From an uncultured Bacilli bacterium (GTDB lineage: Bacteria > Bacillota_I > Bacilli_A > RF39 > UBA660): a stretch of DNA of 64,000 nucleotides. A program made the position numbers and the translations under genes. Where the stretch lies: contig CAJUPN010000007.1 of the NCBI GenBank assembly GCA_910588195.1, positions 1-64,000 of the forward strand, given 5' to 3'. A model generated the notes under the pieces. That model did no database searches and was not told where the DNA came from. It worked only from the letters and a program-made list of their open reading frames with translations. This document shows, in pieces, positions 16,735 through 24,706 of this stretch; the stretch's first letter is position 1, and each line of letters opens with the position of its first letter.

Positions 16735-17523
16735 ATGGGAATTTTTATCGTAATTATAGTTGTTGTTTTAATAGTTATACTTACTTCTATTAGACAAATA
16801 TCAGAATATGAAAGGGGTATACTTTTTCAGTTTGGAAAATATAAAAAAATACTAAACCCTGGGTGGAATCTAGTTTTACCTATTATAGAGTCGTATCAGA
16901 AAGTAGATATAAGAACTAAGGCTGTTGATGTTCCTGAACAAGATGCAATTACAAAAGATAATGTAAGTGTTAGAATAAATGCCGTTATTTATTATAAAAT
17001 ATTTGATGCTTCTAAAGCAGTAATTGCTGTTGAAAGATATCAATATGCTGTCTCTCAACTTGCTCAAACTACTATGCGTAATGCCGTTGGGGCTGTATCT
17101 TTAGATGAACTTTTAGGTGAAAGGGATAAAATATCCACTGAAATATGTAAGATTATTGATGAAGCTACTGATCCTTGGGGAATTAAGGTAGAAAATGTTG
17201 AACTTAAAGATATTAAGCTACCAGAAGAGATGCAAAGAGTTATTGCAAAAGTTGCTGAAGCTGAAAGAGAAAAACAAGCAGTTATTACTAAATCTTTAGG
17301 TGAGGAAGAAGCTGCTATTAATTTAGCTAAAGCTGCTGAAATTATGGCATCTACTCCAGGGGCACTACATTTAAGAACCTTAGCTACTTTAAATGATGTA
17401 TCATCTGATCAATCTAATACAATTATATTTGCTGTTCCAATTGAAGTTTTAAGAGCATTCGATGGAACTGGTGAGAATGTAAAAAATATTGTTGATAAAA
17501 TAAGTAAAAAGGAGGATAAATAA
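16735..17523 (+). CDS. Slipin (stomatin-like SPFH membrane scaffold protein)
   Basis: 262 aa. One N-terminal membrane helix (about 2-20) is followed by the SPFH domain: the YERGILFQFGKY-NPGW motif, VDIRTKAVDVPEQDAITKDN, RINAVIYYKI, and SLDELLGERDKI. A heptad-rich AEAEREKQAV stretch follows. This is the slipin A type; such proteins form large rings on the inner face of the membrane and organise microdomains. A companion NfeD gene, frequent beside slipins, is absent; a DUF1653 gene follows instead. The start is the ATG after AAAGGAG; the longer frame has no ribosome binding site. Confidence 0.9.
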   Translation: MGIFIVIIVVVLIVILTSIRQISEYERGILFQFGKYKKILNPGWNLVLPIIESYQKVDIRTKAVDVPEQDAITKDNVSVRINAVIYYKIFDASKAVIAVERYQYAVSQLAQTTMRNAVGAVSLDELLGERDKISTEICKIIDEATDPWGIKVENVELKDIKLPEEMQRVIAKVAEAEREKQAVITKSLGEEEAAINLAKAAEIMASTPGALHLRTLATLNDVSSDQSNTIIFAVPIEVLRAFDGTGENVKNIVDKISKKEDK

Positions 17524-17524
17524 A

Positions 17525-17932
17525 ATGATTTTAAAAGCTGGAGACATCGTAAAACATTTTAAAGGTGAAGACTTAATTGAAAAGAATATCTACAAAATTA
17601 TATCTGTAAGTCCTGAATATACTGGGACTAATACATTTCCAGACGAACCAGTAGTTGTTTATGAATCTTTATTCCAAGAAAGAAAAGGATTTGTACGTGA
17701 ATATGCAAGCTTAGTAGAAGAGTTGAGTCCTGAACAAAAAGAAAAATTTAATCAAGACCATCGCGTAGATTTATTAACTGAAGAGGAAATTAAGTTAATT
17801 CGCACTCCTGAATTTATAGCTAAAAAAATGGCTTATATAGCTATGAAATATAATGACGAAAAGAAAACAGAAAATGAGGTTATTCCATCTTCACAAATTG
17901 ATGAAAAAAATGTTGTTTGGAAATTAAAATAA
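17525..17932 (+). CDS. DUF1653-family protein
   Basis: 135 aa. Residues about 1-70 match DUF1653: GDIVKHFKGEDL, YKI, EPVVVYESLF and a downstream F-RE segment, a small beta-barrel domain of unknown biochemical role found in many bacteria. The C-terminal half is charged and unrecognised. It starts one base after the slipin stop codon, with AGGAGG inside the slipin 3' end, so the two are one operon. Function unknown. Confidence 0.8.
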   Translation: MILKAGDIVKHFKGEDLIEKNIYKIISVSPEYTGTNTFPDEPVVVYESLFQERKGFVREYASLVEELSPEQKEKFNQDHRVDLLTEEEIKLIRTPEFIAKKMAYIAMKYNDEKKTENEVIPSSQIDEKNVVWKLK

Positions 17933-17951
17933 GAGTTACCATGTAACTCTT
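17931..17951. terminator. Bidirectional terminator
   Basis: Nine-bp arms AAGAGTTAC/GTAACTCTT with a three-base loop, followed by T-rich sequence on both strands. It serves the DUF1653 gene and the convergent SDR gene. Confidence 0.8.
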
Positions 17952-18704
17952 TTATTTTGTTTTTCGATCTTGAATATTGTAAGTAATTTTCAACAAAGTT
18001 TTTATAGGAACAAATCTTGTTGCAAATATAGCTAGTTTCATTCTCAATGTTGGAATAATTATTAATTTATTTTTAAACATTTTATCTATACTATATTTGG
18101 CTACATATTCGCTTGATGCAGACTTTGTATGAAATTCCCCATGGGCTACTTTATTAAATTCAGTATTTACAGGCCCTGGACATAAAGCACTTATATGGAC
18201 ATTACTTTTATTTCTTCTAAGTTCTTCATAGATCGCTTCAGTAAGTTTTAATATATAATTTTTTGTAGCATAATAAGTTGATAGTTTTGGACCAGCCATA
18301 AAACCTGCAGATGAGGCAACATTTAAGATATAGCCACTATCTTTTTTTATAAAATCACGTAAAAACATCTTAGTTAAGTAATGAACTTGTTTTATATTTA
18401 CATTGATCATTTTCATTTCAGTTTCTATATCAGTTTTACTAAATTCACCAAATAAACCAAAACCTGCATTATTAATAAGAATATCTATATCATCATTTTT
18501 TACTTCATTATAAAGTTCTTCAACATTATCAAATTCAGATAAATCTAATGGCATAACTTTTACTTTAACTTTAAGTTCTTTTTTTAAATTTAATAAGTTT
18601 TCTTTTCTTCTCCCTACAATTATTAAATCATATCCTAAACTAGCTAAATACTTAGCGATATCTTTACCTATTCCACTACTTGCTCCTGTTATTAATGCTT
18701 TCAT
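17952..18704 (-). CDS. Short-chain dehydrogenase/reductase
   Basis: 250-aa classical SDR. Cofactor motif TGASSGIGKDIAKYLA at residues 6-21, NNAG near 83, catalytic Ser near 137 (NVASSAG) and the YxxxK motif YYATK near 150, then a PGPVNTEF loop. Basic RRKE after beta-2 suggests NADP(H). Substrate unknown; this subgroup (YqjQ/DltE-like) is often annotated as an oxidoreductase acting on ketones or lipids. The gene overlaps the 3' end of the PAP2 gene by 29 bases, and AAGGAG precedes the ATG. Confidence 0.88.
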   Translation of the reverse strand: MKALITGASSGIGKDIAKYLASLGYDLIIVGRRKENLLNLKKELKVKVKVMPLDLSEFDNVEELYNEVKNDDIDILINNAGFGLFGEFSKTDIETEMKMINVNIKQVHYLTKMFLRDFIKKDSGYILNVASSAGFMAGPKLSTYYATKNYILKLTEAIYEELRRNKSNVHISALCPGPVNTEFNKVAHGEFHTKSASSEYVAKYSIDKMFKNKLIIIPTLRMKLAIFATRFVPIKTLLKITYNIQDRKTK

Positions 18705-19287
18705 TATTATTCTCCTTTTTTGTAAATAAAAGTATACCCGTACTTATTAAATAGCCACCTATTATATCGCTTGCATAGTGTACACCTAAGTAAATTCTTG
18801 AAACTCCAACTAATAATATTATTAACATTAAAATGATATTTATTATTTTTCTATATTTTATATTATTACGATTAAGAAGAGTTATTATAGTTCCATAAAA
18901 AAGAACACTTATCATAGCATGTCCAGATGGATAAGAATAATTTGTTTCTGTAACTAATCTTAATACATTAGGTCGTGGTCTTTTAATTAAGAATTTTATT
19001 AAGTTATTTGATACAACACTAAAAATAGAGTTTACTGGTATAAGAAGTAAGTATCCTCTTTTTTTAATGATATATATTATTAAAGCTATAATATTTAAAC
19101 ATAAAATGAATTTTGTGCTAGCAAGAAATGTTATTGCTTTAAATATCTGAGTAACACTGTCACTTTGCATTTTTATTATTATATTATAAATGAATGTATC
19201 TAAATCACTAGTTAAATTAAGCTTAGCTATTACACCAAATATTATACCTATAACTATAAGACTACCCGCAATTATTCTTTTTTTCAT
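18676..19287 (-). CDS. PAP2-family membrane phosphatase
   Basis: 203 aa with five to six membrane helices and the phosphatase signature: KRPRPN (residues about 97-102), YPSGHAM (117-123), and SR-YLGVHYASDIIGG (160-175). Such enzymes hydrolyse lipid pyrophosphates such as undecaprenyl-PP or phosphatidate on the outer membrane face. AAGGAT precedes the ATG. It is in a tight operon between the DUF21-like gene (two-base gap) and the SDR gene (overlap). The exact lipid substrate is not deducible. Confidence 0.87.
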   Translation of the reverse strand: MKKRIIAGSLIVIGIIFGVIAKLNLTSDLDTFIYNIIIKMQSDSVTQIFKAITFLASTKFILCLNIIALIIYIIKKRGYLLLIPVNSIFSVVSNNLIKFLIKRPRPNVLRLVTETNYSYPSGHAMISVLFYGTIITLLNRNNIKYRKIINIILMLIILLVGVSRIYLGVHYASDIIGGYLISTGILLFTKKENNNESINNRSK

Positions 19288-19288
19288 A

Positions 19289-19810
19289 TTACTTTATCCT
19301 TAAGAAATGTTTTACTTTTCCAACTGTGTGAATTATTTGATCAGCTTTTCGCATTGCAACATTTTTCATAATTGCTTTTCCACCAACGGTAAATGAAGAG
19401 ATGAATGCTGATAAGACGACAGAAATAATAGTATTGTTAATACCAAAGTTTGTAGATAATGACATGGCAAGCACAGCTCCTAAACCACCAGAAACTATAC
19501 CACAGACATCACCAATAACATCATTACAAATTGATGATATTTTACTACCACTTTTTATAAGAGTAAGTGCTTCTTTAGCTCCCTTAACTTTAGCAGATGA
19601 CATGGAATGAAAAGTAGCTTCTTTAGCTGTTATTCCGGCAGTTCCAATAGCATCAAATAATATACCAATAGATATAACAGCCACCATTATAATAAATAAT
19701 ACAATATCATTAAAAGAAGCTGCCATTATATTAGATACTGTACTAAAACATATTGATAAAATAAATGTTAATATAAATATTGTAATAATAAAATTATTTT
19801 CTTTTTTCAT
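19289..19810 (-). CDS. DUF21/CorB-like integral membrane protein without CBS domains
   Basis: 173 aa with about four membrane helices. The central segment FDAIGTAGITAKEATFHSM-SAKVKGAKEAL and the Gly/Ser-rich helix pattern resemble the DUF21 transmembrane domain of CorB/CNNM-type Mg2+ transporters. However, the cytoplasmic CBS pair and CorC domain of full-length members are missing. Single-domain versions of this size occur in Clostridia. It is the first gene of the operon with PAP2 and SDR. Transport function is an inference. Confidence 0.55.
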   Translation of the reverse strand: MKKENNFIITIFILTFILSICFSTVSNIMAASFNDIVLFIIMVAVISIGILFDAIGTAGITAKEATFHSMSSAKVKGAKEALTLIKSGSKISSICNDVIGDVCGIVSGGLGAVLAMSLSTNFGINNTIISVVLSAFISSFTVGGKAIMKNVAMRKADQIIHTVGKVKHFLRIK

Positions 19811-19880
19811 ACTTTCACCTTAACTTATATTATAACATGTATGCATATCTTAGTAAATTGATGACTTTTAATAAAAGAAA

Positions 19881-19903
19881 AAGTATAAGTGTTGCTTATA
19901 CTT
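19881..19903 (-). terminator. Terminator downstream of FGE/lectin-like gene
   Basis: Arms AAGTATAAG/CTTATACTT with a five-base loop, followed by TTTTTC on the minus strand. The roughly 100 bases between it and the stop at 20005 contain short open stretches (for example RIIGDGN and FSGATRGSFISHG in different frames) that look like a decayed tail rather than a gene. Confidence 0.75.
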
Positions 19904-20004
19904 TGGGAGTCAATGTCCTTTGAGAGCCATGACTTATAAACGATCCTCTAGTTGCTCCACTAAAGATGCAAGAAAACCATTAAAATTGCCATCACCTATT
20001 ATTC

Positions 20005-21738
20005 TTACATTAAAACTATACGAAAACTGGCACCTATATTTCCACTTCCTGTATGAACAAAAAAATAAAATTGACCTGAGTGAACCCCATAGTCATAAGC
20101 TCCACTTCGAATAAACCAACTGTTATAAGAATCTACAAAATTTGATCCATCTCCATACCAATTATTGTGGTAACGTTTAATATTATCATTATCGGCATAA
20201 TAGTAGAACGGTCCCATCTCTCCTGTTGCGTCTCCCAAGATTCTATTGTTATAAGATATATAAGATGAATTTGTTGAATATAAATCAAAATATTTTGAAT
20301 ATTTTGTGATTTCTTCTTCTGTAAATCCTGAGAGATCTTTAGCACTTGGCATGTGTCCTGCTACATACTCCCATGCTCCACCTGACATATCATATATTCC
20401 AGTTATATTTCCTGTTGTACTTGCTTTATATCCTGTCTCTGTATTATATGGAAGTGTTACATCTGAAGTTGTTCCAGACACCCCAGGGTAAGATGACTGA
20501 TCTGTTCCATCTACGGCTGCATACCCTGTTAAAAAATCAGAATTATTGTTTATTCTTACTTCTGTATTGATTCCATACTTTGAATGACTTAGATAAGAAA
20601 CTGCTCCCCATTCCATATTCTTCATCATATGGGAATCTAGTTCTCTATTATAATTATAAGATGTTTTGAATATGTTAGAGACTGATATTCCTCTCCAAGA
20701 ATATGTATTAGGTTTTATTATTACTTTATTTGAATTTTCTTCATTTACTTGAGCTTCTTCAATAGTTGTTGCTCCTTTGTATCCTGTTTCAAACTTTCCT
20801 ACCCAGAACCCATTTACATCAAAGTTTGTGAAGGCTGGGTGGGTTAACCATTCTCCTTTTGCTGAACCTGTAGAGGCTTCAACTGCATTTGTTTCAAACT
20901 CTATTTGGATTTCTTTTTCTGTTCTTTCTGTTGGTTCTCCATCTGTTGACGTTGGATAATTTCCTTCATCAAATATTTGATATTTATATCTTGGTATCCA
21001 TACAAAGTATGATTCGATATCACTTTCTTGGATAATATCTCCCACATTATAAGTAACCCCTTCGTTTAAAATAACTGCATTAGCCCATTCTTTATTTTCA
21101 TAACTATACCATTCGTTATAGATATCAGCATATTTTACTGTTCCATTATCAGCTATAGTTACTGGAACTAAATTTTCTTTTATTACTGGATCTGTCCCAT
21201 TTAACATTTTCTCTTTATATAATGGTCTTACATACTCATCTCCTAAAGTCTCTCTTTCTTCTGGTGTTGCTACTAACTTACATTCTATTTCTGCTGTTGT
21301 TTCTAAGGCTTTATCATAAGCTTTTTTTAATGTTACAACTAATCTACCAGTTTTTGTTTCACTTGATTCTAATTTAAAAGGACTTGTTATATCTGTTTCA
21401 ATATTTAAATATTCACTAAAACTTTCAAAGTTTTCTTTTAGACCACAGTTGATTGTTACACTAGCATTATAATTTCTACTTTTATTGGTTACATCAAATT
21501 CTAATGTAGCTGTCTCACTAACATTCTCTAACTTTTTTGTTTCAAATGTTATATTTTTTTCATTTTGATTTATCTCAGCTGTTCCATCTTCTGTTTCTGC
21601 TCTTGTATACACTACACTTGATGAAAAATCTTCATTATATCCAATGTTCAAATTTCCATTTATAACAAGGGTTGTACTTACGGCTGCAAATCCGATTATA
21701 AGCATAAATATTAATATCATTATATTTCTTTTCTTCAT
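20005..21738 (-). CDS. Secreted/anchored protein with C-terminal FGE/C-type-lectin-like domain (possible DGR target)
   Basis: 577 aa. An N-terminal hydrophobic segment (5-27) and a TasA/camelysin-like start (INGNLNIGYNE) are followed by an immunoglobulin-like region (about 60-160). The C-terminal half (about 240-577) has SUMF1/formylglycine-generating-enzyme-like features: YFVWIPRYKYQIF, WVGKFETGYKG, IYDMSGGAWEYVAG, and a tail WFIRSGAYDYG-HSGQF-ASFRIVL. The tail follows the R-G-x-G-x-F-FR pattern of variable regions in diversity-generating retroelement targets. No reverse transcriptase or template repeat is in the window. The start is supported by AGAAGG and a TTGAAT-N17-TATAAT promoter. It is probably a surface adhesin rather than an enzyme. 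Confidence 0.7.
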   Translation of the reverse strand: MKKRNIMILIFMLIIGFAAVSTTLVINGNLNIGYNEDFSSSVVYTRAETEDGTAEINQNEKNITFETKKLENVSETATLEFDVTNKSRNYNASVTINCGLKENFESFSEYLNIETDITSPFKLESSETKTGRLVVTLKKAYDKALETTAEIECKLVATPEERETLGDEYVRPLYKEKMLNGTDPVIKENLVPVTIADNGTVKYADIYNEWYSYENKEWANAVILNEGVTYNVGDIIQESDIESYFVWIPRYKYQIFDEGNYPTSTDGEPTERTEKEIQIEFETNAVEASTGSAKGEWLTHPAFTNFDVNGFWVGKFETGYKGATTIEEAQVNEENSNKVIIKPNTYSWRGISVSNIFKTSYNYNRELDSHMMKNMEWGAVSYLSHSKYGINTEVRINNNSDFLTGYAAVDGTDQSSYPGVSGTTSDVTLPYNTETGYKASTTGNITGIYDMSGGAWEYVAGHMPSAKDLSGFTEEEITKYSKYFDLYSTNSSYISYNNRILGDATGEMGPFYYYADNDNIKRYHNNWYGDGSNFVDSYNSWFIRSGAYDYGVHSGQFYFFVHTGSGNIGASFRIVLM

Positions 21739-21763
21739 AATTTTGACCTTCTATCTTAGAATA

Positions 21764-21792
21764 ATTATAACTAAAATTGCTAAATAATTCAA
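21764..21792 (-). promoter_or_regulatory. Promoter of FGE/lectin-like gene
   Basis: Minus-strand TTGAAT (21787-21792) and TATAAT (21764-21769) separated by 17 bases, 26 bases before the ATG. Confidence 0.75.
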
Positions 21793-21875
21793 CATCACTT
21801 TTGGTGTAATATCTCATTGTTTATTATTAAGATTATAGCAGTTTAAATATATATTTTTTGTCAAATATTATGGCA

Positions 21876-22400
21876 TAAAAAAAACTTTAACCGGCTTCTT
21901 TCCCCGAATTAAAGTCATATTTGTATGGTATATTATAAATCAATTTTACGGCTTTGGTCGAGTTGAATTTCTCTAAAATCTACATTCAGTTACCCTTATG
22001 CTCTTTCGATTTAAAGATTTTAGTTAGTCGTCACCGATCTAACTACTCGATTACCACTTAGTCCGCACCCCAATACTTATAATATATACACGCTAGAGGT
22101 TTTCCCTAACAATAGTGACTATTCTTATATGCTTTTGCAATTACTATTTCATACATATTATAATCATATAATCCCTAGTAATCACTCACATCATGTACGT
22201 TATTTTACTATCTTGTATAAGTGACTTGATAAAAGGAACAATCAACTATATGCCATTATAGTTTATCCTTAAATCTAAAATCTCATATCCGCCCCAACTT
22301 GGGCAGAAGAAGCAGATATGCGAAGTGTCATTTGTACAATTGGTAGATTTTTAGCCCTACCTTCAAATAGTATAATGACTAGCATAATGCACCACACATG
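21876..22400 (-). ncRNA. Free-standing structured ncRNA candidate, about 520 nt
   Basis: There is no credible protein gene in 21739-22445, but the minus strand has a promoter at 22407-22435 and a strong terminator at 21884-21915. Several helices are visible: GGTAG/CTACC near the 5' end; a stem CATATC-GC.../GC-GATATG capped by TGCCC-aagt-TGGGGC; and a 3' domain in which TCGAGT pairs with ACTCGA, AGTTAG with CTAACT, and AAAATC with GATTTT. The G-rich single strands GGGGTGCGGAC and GGGGAAAG stand out in this AT-rich genome. It is not RNase P RNA or tmRNA by conserved core. Size is in the range of large ornate RNAs (OLE, ROOL), but I see no proof of membership. Confidence 0.65.
21884..21915 (-). 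terminator. Terminator of second ncRNA candidate
   Basis: ACTTTAA/TTAAAGT outer stem and CGG/CCG inner stem, followed by eight T on the minus strand. Confidence 0.85.
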
Positions 22401-22406
22401 TATAGA

Positions 22407-22435
22407 ATTATAGCATAATTTCTAAAAAAATGCAA
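22407..22435 (-). promoter_or_regulatory. Promoter of second ncRNA candidate
   Basis: Minus-strand TTGCAT (22430-22435) and TATAAT (22407-22412) exactly 17 bases apart, just after the stop codon of the 375-aa gene. Confidence 0.75.
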
Positions 22436-22445
22436 ATCGACAAAA

Positions 22446-23573
22446 CTATTTTAAAAGCTCAAACTCATTTACACTTGCTAATTCTAATACTTCATTATCT
22501 TCAAATTCAATCTTAACAGTATGCTTATCAGTAGCATAATCATTAGAATCTTTTACTACTCTTGTACCAATCTTTTTTATTCTTGTATTATTCACTTTTT
22601 TTAGAATAACACTTGAATCAAAGTTGAAATTTGCAATTTTATAAACATAACCTTTAGTACAAATTATGTATAAATCTTCTATATCATTATTTAATGTATA
22701 AAAGCTTCCCATGTAATTAATATTGTAATTTCCATCATTTAGATTTTTAGTTTCTCCAGTATCATATTGCATAAGTCCATTTTTTAAAACATATATGAAA
22801 TTTTCTTTGGATGTATCTCCAATAAATCTATAATATGCATCTTCAAAAAATAAAGCATTCTTTCCAACAATATAACGTACATTACCTAGAGTATCTAAAT
22901 ATACTAAATCATATTCGTTACATTCTCGATGAGGATAATTATTGTAATTATAATATCCTACTTTACTAACTTTAGAAATAACTTTTATACTTTTTATATT
23001 ATTTATAATATAGTCTATTCCAAATTCTTCATTTGGTGAATTAAATACATAAATATTTGCTTTACTATCCTTAGCAATAATAGAATATTGATCTTTTTCA
23101 CATGTCGCTACTACTAAGTAGTCTGTAATATTTGTCGTTGCTTCAAAACTATAATTCAATCCAGTAAATTCATATGCACTTAAATTATTATTATACCTAG
23201 CTTCTTTAAAAAGAATTTTTCCATTATCTAAATTTAATTCATAATATAGTTCTTTTCCTTTATAATTCGTATAAATAGTCTTTTTATCTTCTCCATTTGC
23301 ATAGATGAATTCATGTTTGCTTTTTAAGTCATAAGTTATAGATGGTGAATTAATATCATAGTTATACTCAGTTGAGTTAAATCCTTTAAAGATATCTTTT
23401 ACTTTCGTACTTAGAGTAGTTTTAGTTGTCGTACTAACTTTATTTTCTTTTTTATTAGTAACTATTAAAATTATAGTTACTAAAAATACAGATAAGATAA
23501 TCGTCACTAATATTAGAATTAATAAAGTTTTTTTCTTTTCATCTTCGATAATATGTCGCCATTTTTCTTTCAT
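22446..23573 (-). CDS. Bitopic membrane protein with extracytoplasmic repeat-rich domain
   Basis: 375 aa with a charged cytoplasmic N-terminus (1-14), one membrane helix (about 15-38), a Thr/Lys-rich linker, and an outside domain with many Tyr/Asn-rich short strands and possible propeller blades (for example YSIIAKDSKANIYVF, DLYIICTKGYVYKI). The overall plan matches the 461-aa protein at 6008-7393, but sequence similarity is weak. The ATG shares one base with the stop of the 116-aa gene (TAATG) and follows GGAGG. It is the last gene of a three-gene operon with an HTH membrane regulator. Function unknown. Confidence 0.6.
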   Translation of the reverse strand: MKEKWRHIIEDEKKKTLLILILVTIILSVFLVTIILIVTNKKENKVSTTTKTTLSTKVKDIFKGFNSTEYNYDINSPSITYDLKSKHEFIYANGEDKKTIYTNYKGKELYYELNLDNGKILFKEARYNNNLSAYEFTGLNYSFEATTNITDYLVVATCEKDQYSIIAKDSKANIYVFNSPNEEFGIDYIINNIKSIKVISKVSKVGYYNYNNYPHRECNEYDLVYLDTLGNVRYIVGKNALFFEDAYYRFIGDTSKENFIYVLKNGLMQYDTGETKNLNDGNYNINYMGSFYTLNNDIEDLYIICTKGYVYKIANFNFDSSVILKKVNNTRIKKIGTRVVKDSNDYATDKHTVKIEFEDNEVLELASVNEFELLK

Positions 23574-23923
23574 TATAACTTACCTCCATAATGAATTACT
23601 TCAAAAATAATGAAAGCAACTAAAAGAGCTAATATTAAAAATAATATAATATAAGTCTTTTTAGAATGATGAACTTCAACAACTTTAACGTAGTCATTTT
23701 TCATTAAATCATTTAATTCATTTACTTTTTGTTCATCTAATTCTTCTTTTGTTATTGGAATAGCACTAGCAATATTTTCAGGTTGTTTGTTAACTACTTT
23801 ATTTGCTTGCTCAGCTTGTTTAGCCATATTTAGTGCCTCTTCTTTGGTGACACTTATAGGCTTGGCAATTCCTGTATCTAGTATAGTTTTTTCAAGTACA
23901 CTCTTTTCATTGTTTTCATCCAT
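23573..23923 (-). CDS. Tail-anchored small membrane protein
   Basis: 116 aa. The first 85 residues are soluble, charged and helical with Ala/Gln/Glu-rich stretches (EEALNMAKQAEQANK); one membrane helix lies at about 91-110 near the C-terminus. There is no signal peptide, so the N-terminus is cytoplasmic. It lies between the XRE-type membrane regulator and the bitopic 375-aa protein with tight spacing, suggesting these three act together. No family recognised. Confidence 0.6.
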   Translation of the reverse strand: MDENNEKSVLEKTILDTGIAKPISVTKEEALNMAKQAEQANKVVNKQPENIASAIPITKEELDEQKVNELNDLMKNDYVKVVEVHHSKKTYIILFLILALLVAFIIFEVIHYGGKL

Positions 23924-23929
23924 ATATAT

Positions 23930-24613
23930 TCACCTTTCTTTTTTCATTAAAATTGATGCAAATATTATCTCGATTGCAAGAAGCAAAGCTGTTAACGCTA
24001 TAAAAAGTGTTCCCCAAATAAATAACATGTTAGTAACTTCATTAGTAAATATTGTTACATTTATAATTAGTGGTTCAATATTAAGTTCATATGCAAATAA
24101 ACTAAGTAATAAATATATTGAAGAAATAGCAAGAGACTCTAAAAAATAATATTTTACTAATGTCGTTTTTTCTTTATTTAAAAGGGAAATACCAAAAATT
24201 GTTTTTGGTCCTCGAGCATTTTTTGAAAGTAAGCGTTCATCTTTTAAATAATAAAGAGAGTTATACATAGTTAAAATTCCAAATCCTAAAACTACTCCTA
24301 AGATAACATTAAAAATAAATCCCAATATAACACTTATAAATATCATAATTATTGATACAATAATATTGCGATGTTTAGTATTTCTTTTTTTACTATTTTT
24401 TTTACTTATTTTATTATCAGTAGTATTCATCAAATCTATTCTGTCTATACCATAAAGAGAACATAAAAAAGTTATATCATCCTCTCTTGGTATCTTAGTC
24501 CCATCTTCCCATAACGTGATAACATTTTTTGAGACATGCATTAGTTTAGACAAATCCTTTATTGTTAAATTATTTTCTTCCCTGTATTTTTTTATAAGTT
24601 TACCCTGAATCAT
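23930..24613 (-). CDS. XRE-family HTH regulator with membrane domain
   Basis: 227 aa. N-terminal Cro/CI-type helix-turn-helix (residues about 3-60: LIKKYREENNLTIKDLSKLMHVS, WEDG, PREDDITFLCSLYGI), then a Lys-rich linker and four to five membrane helices (about 80-225). Such membrane-bound XRE proteins couple an envelope signal to transcription. AGGAG at eight-base spacing picks the ATG for MIQGK; the longer GTG start would overlap that site. It is first of a three-gene operon and is likely autoregulated, which is an inference. Confidence 0.8.
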   Translation of the reverse strand: MIQGKLIKKYREENNLTIKDLSKLMHVSKNVITLWEDGTKIPREDDITFLCSLYGIDRIDLMNTTDNKISKKNSKKRNTKHRNIIVSIIMIFISVILGFIFNVILGVVLGFGILTMYNSLYYLKDERLLSKNARGPKTIFGISLLNKEKTTLVKYYFLESLAISSIYLLLSLFAYELNIEPLIINVTIFTNEVTNMLFIWGTLFIALTALLLAIEIIFASILMKKER

Positions 24614-24690
24614 ATATTTCACTCCTAATTATATTTTATCATACTTGTTCTAAATTTAAGTTAATAATTACAAATTTACGTAAAGAAAAA

Positions 24691-24706
24691 AAGAGGTTTC
24701 CCTCTT
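24691..24706 (-). terminator. Terminator of pyrophosphatase gene
   Basis: AAGAGG/CCTCTT stem with a four-base loop followed by TTTTTTTC on the minus strand. Confidence 0.75.

Noticed and set aside
21876..22400. RNase P RNA or tmRNA for the 520-nt RNA
   Set aside because: The same defining cores are absent; a riboswitch is also unlikely because the terminator ends the unit with no gene behind it.
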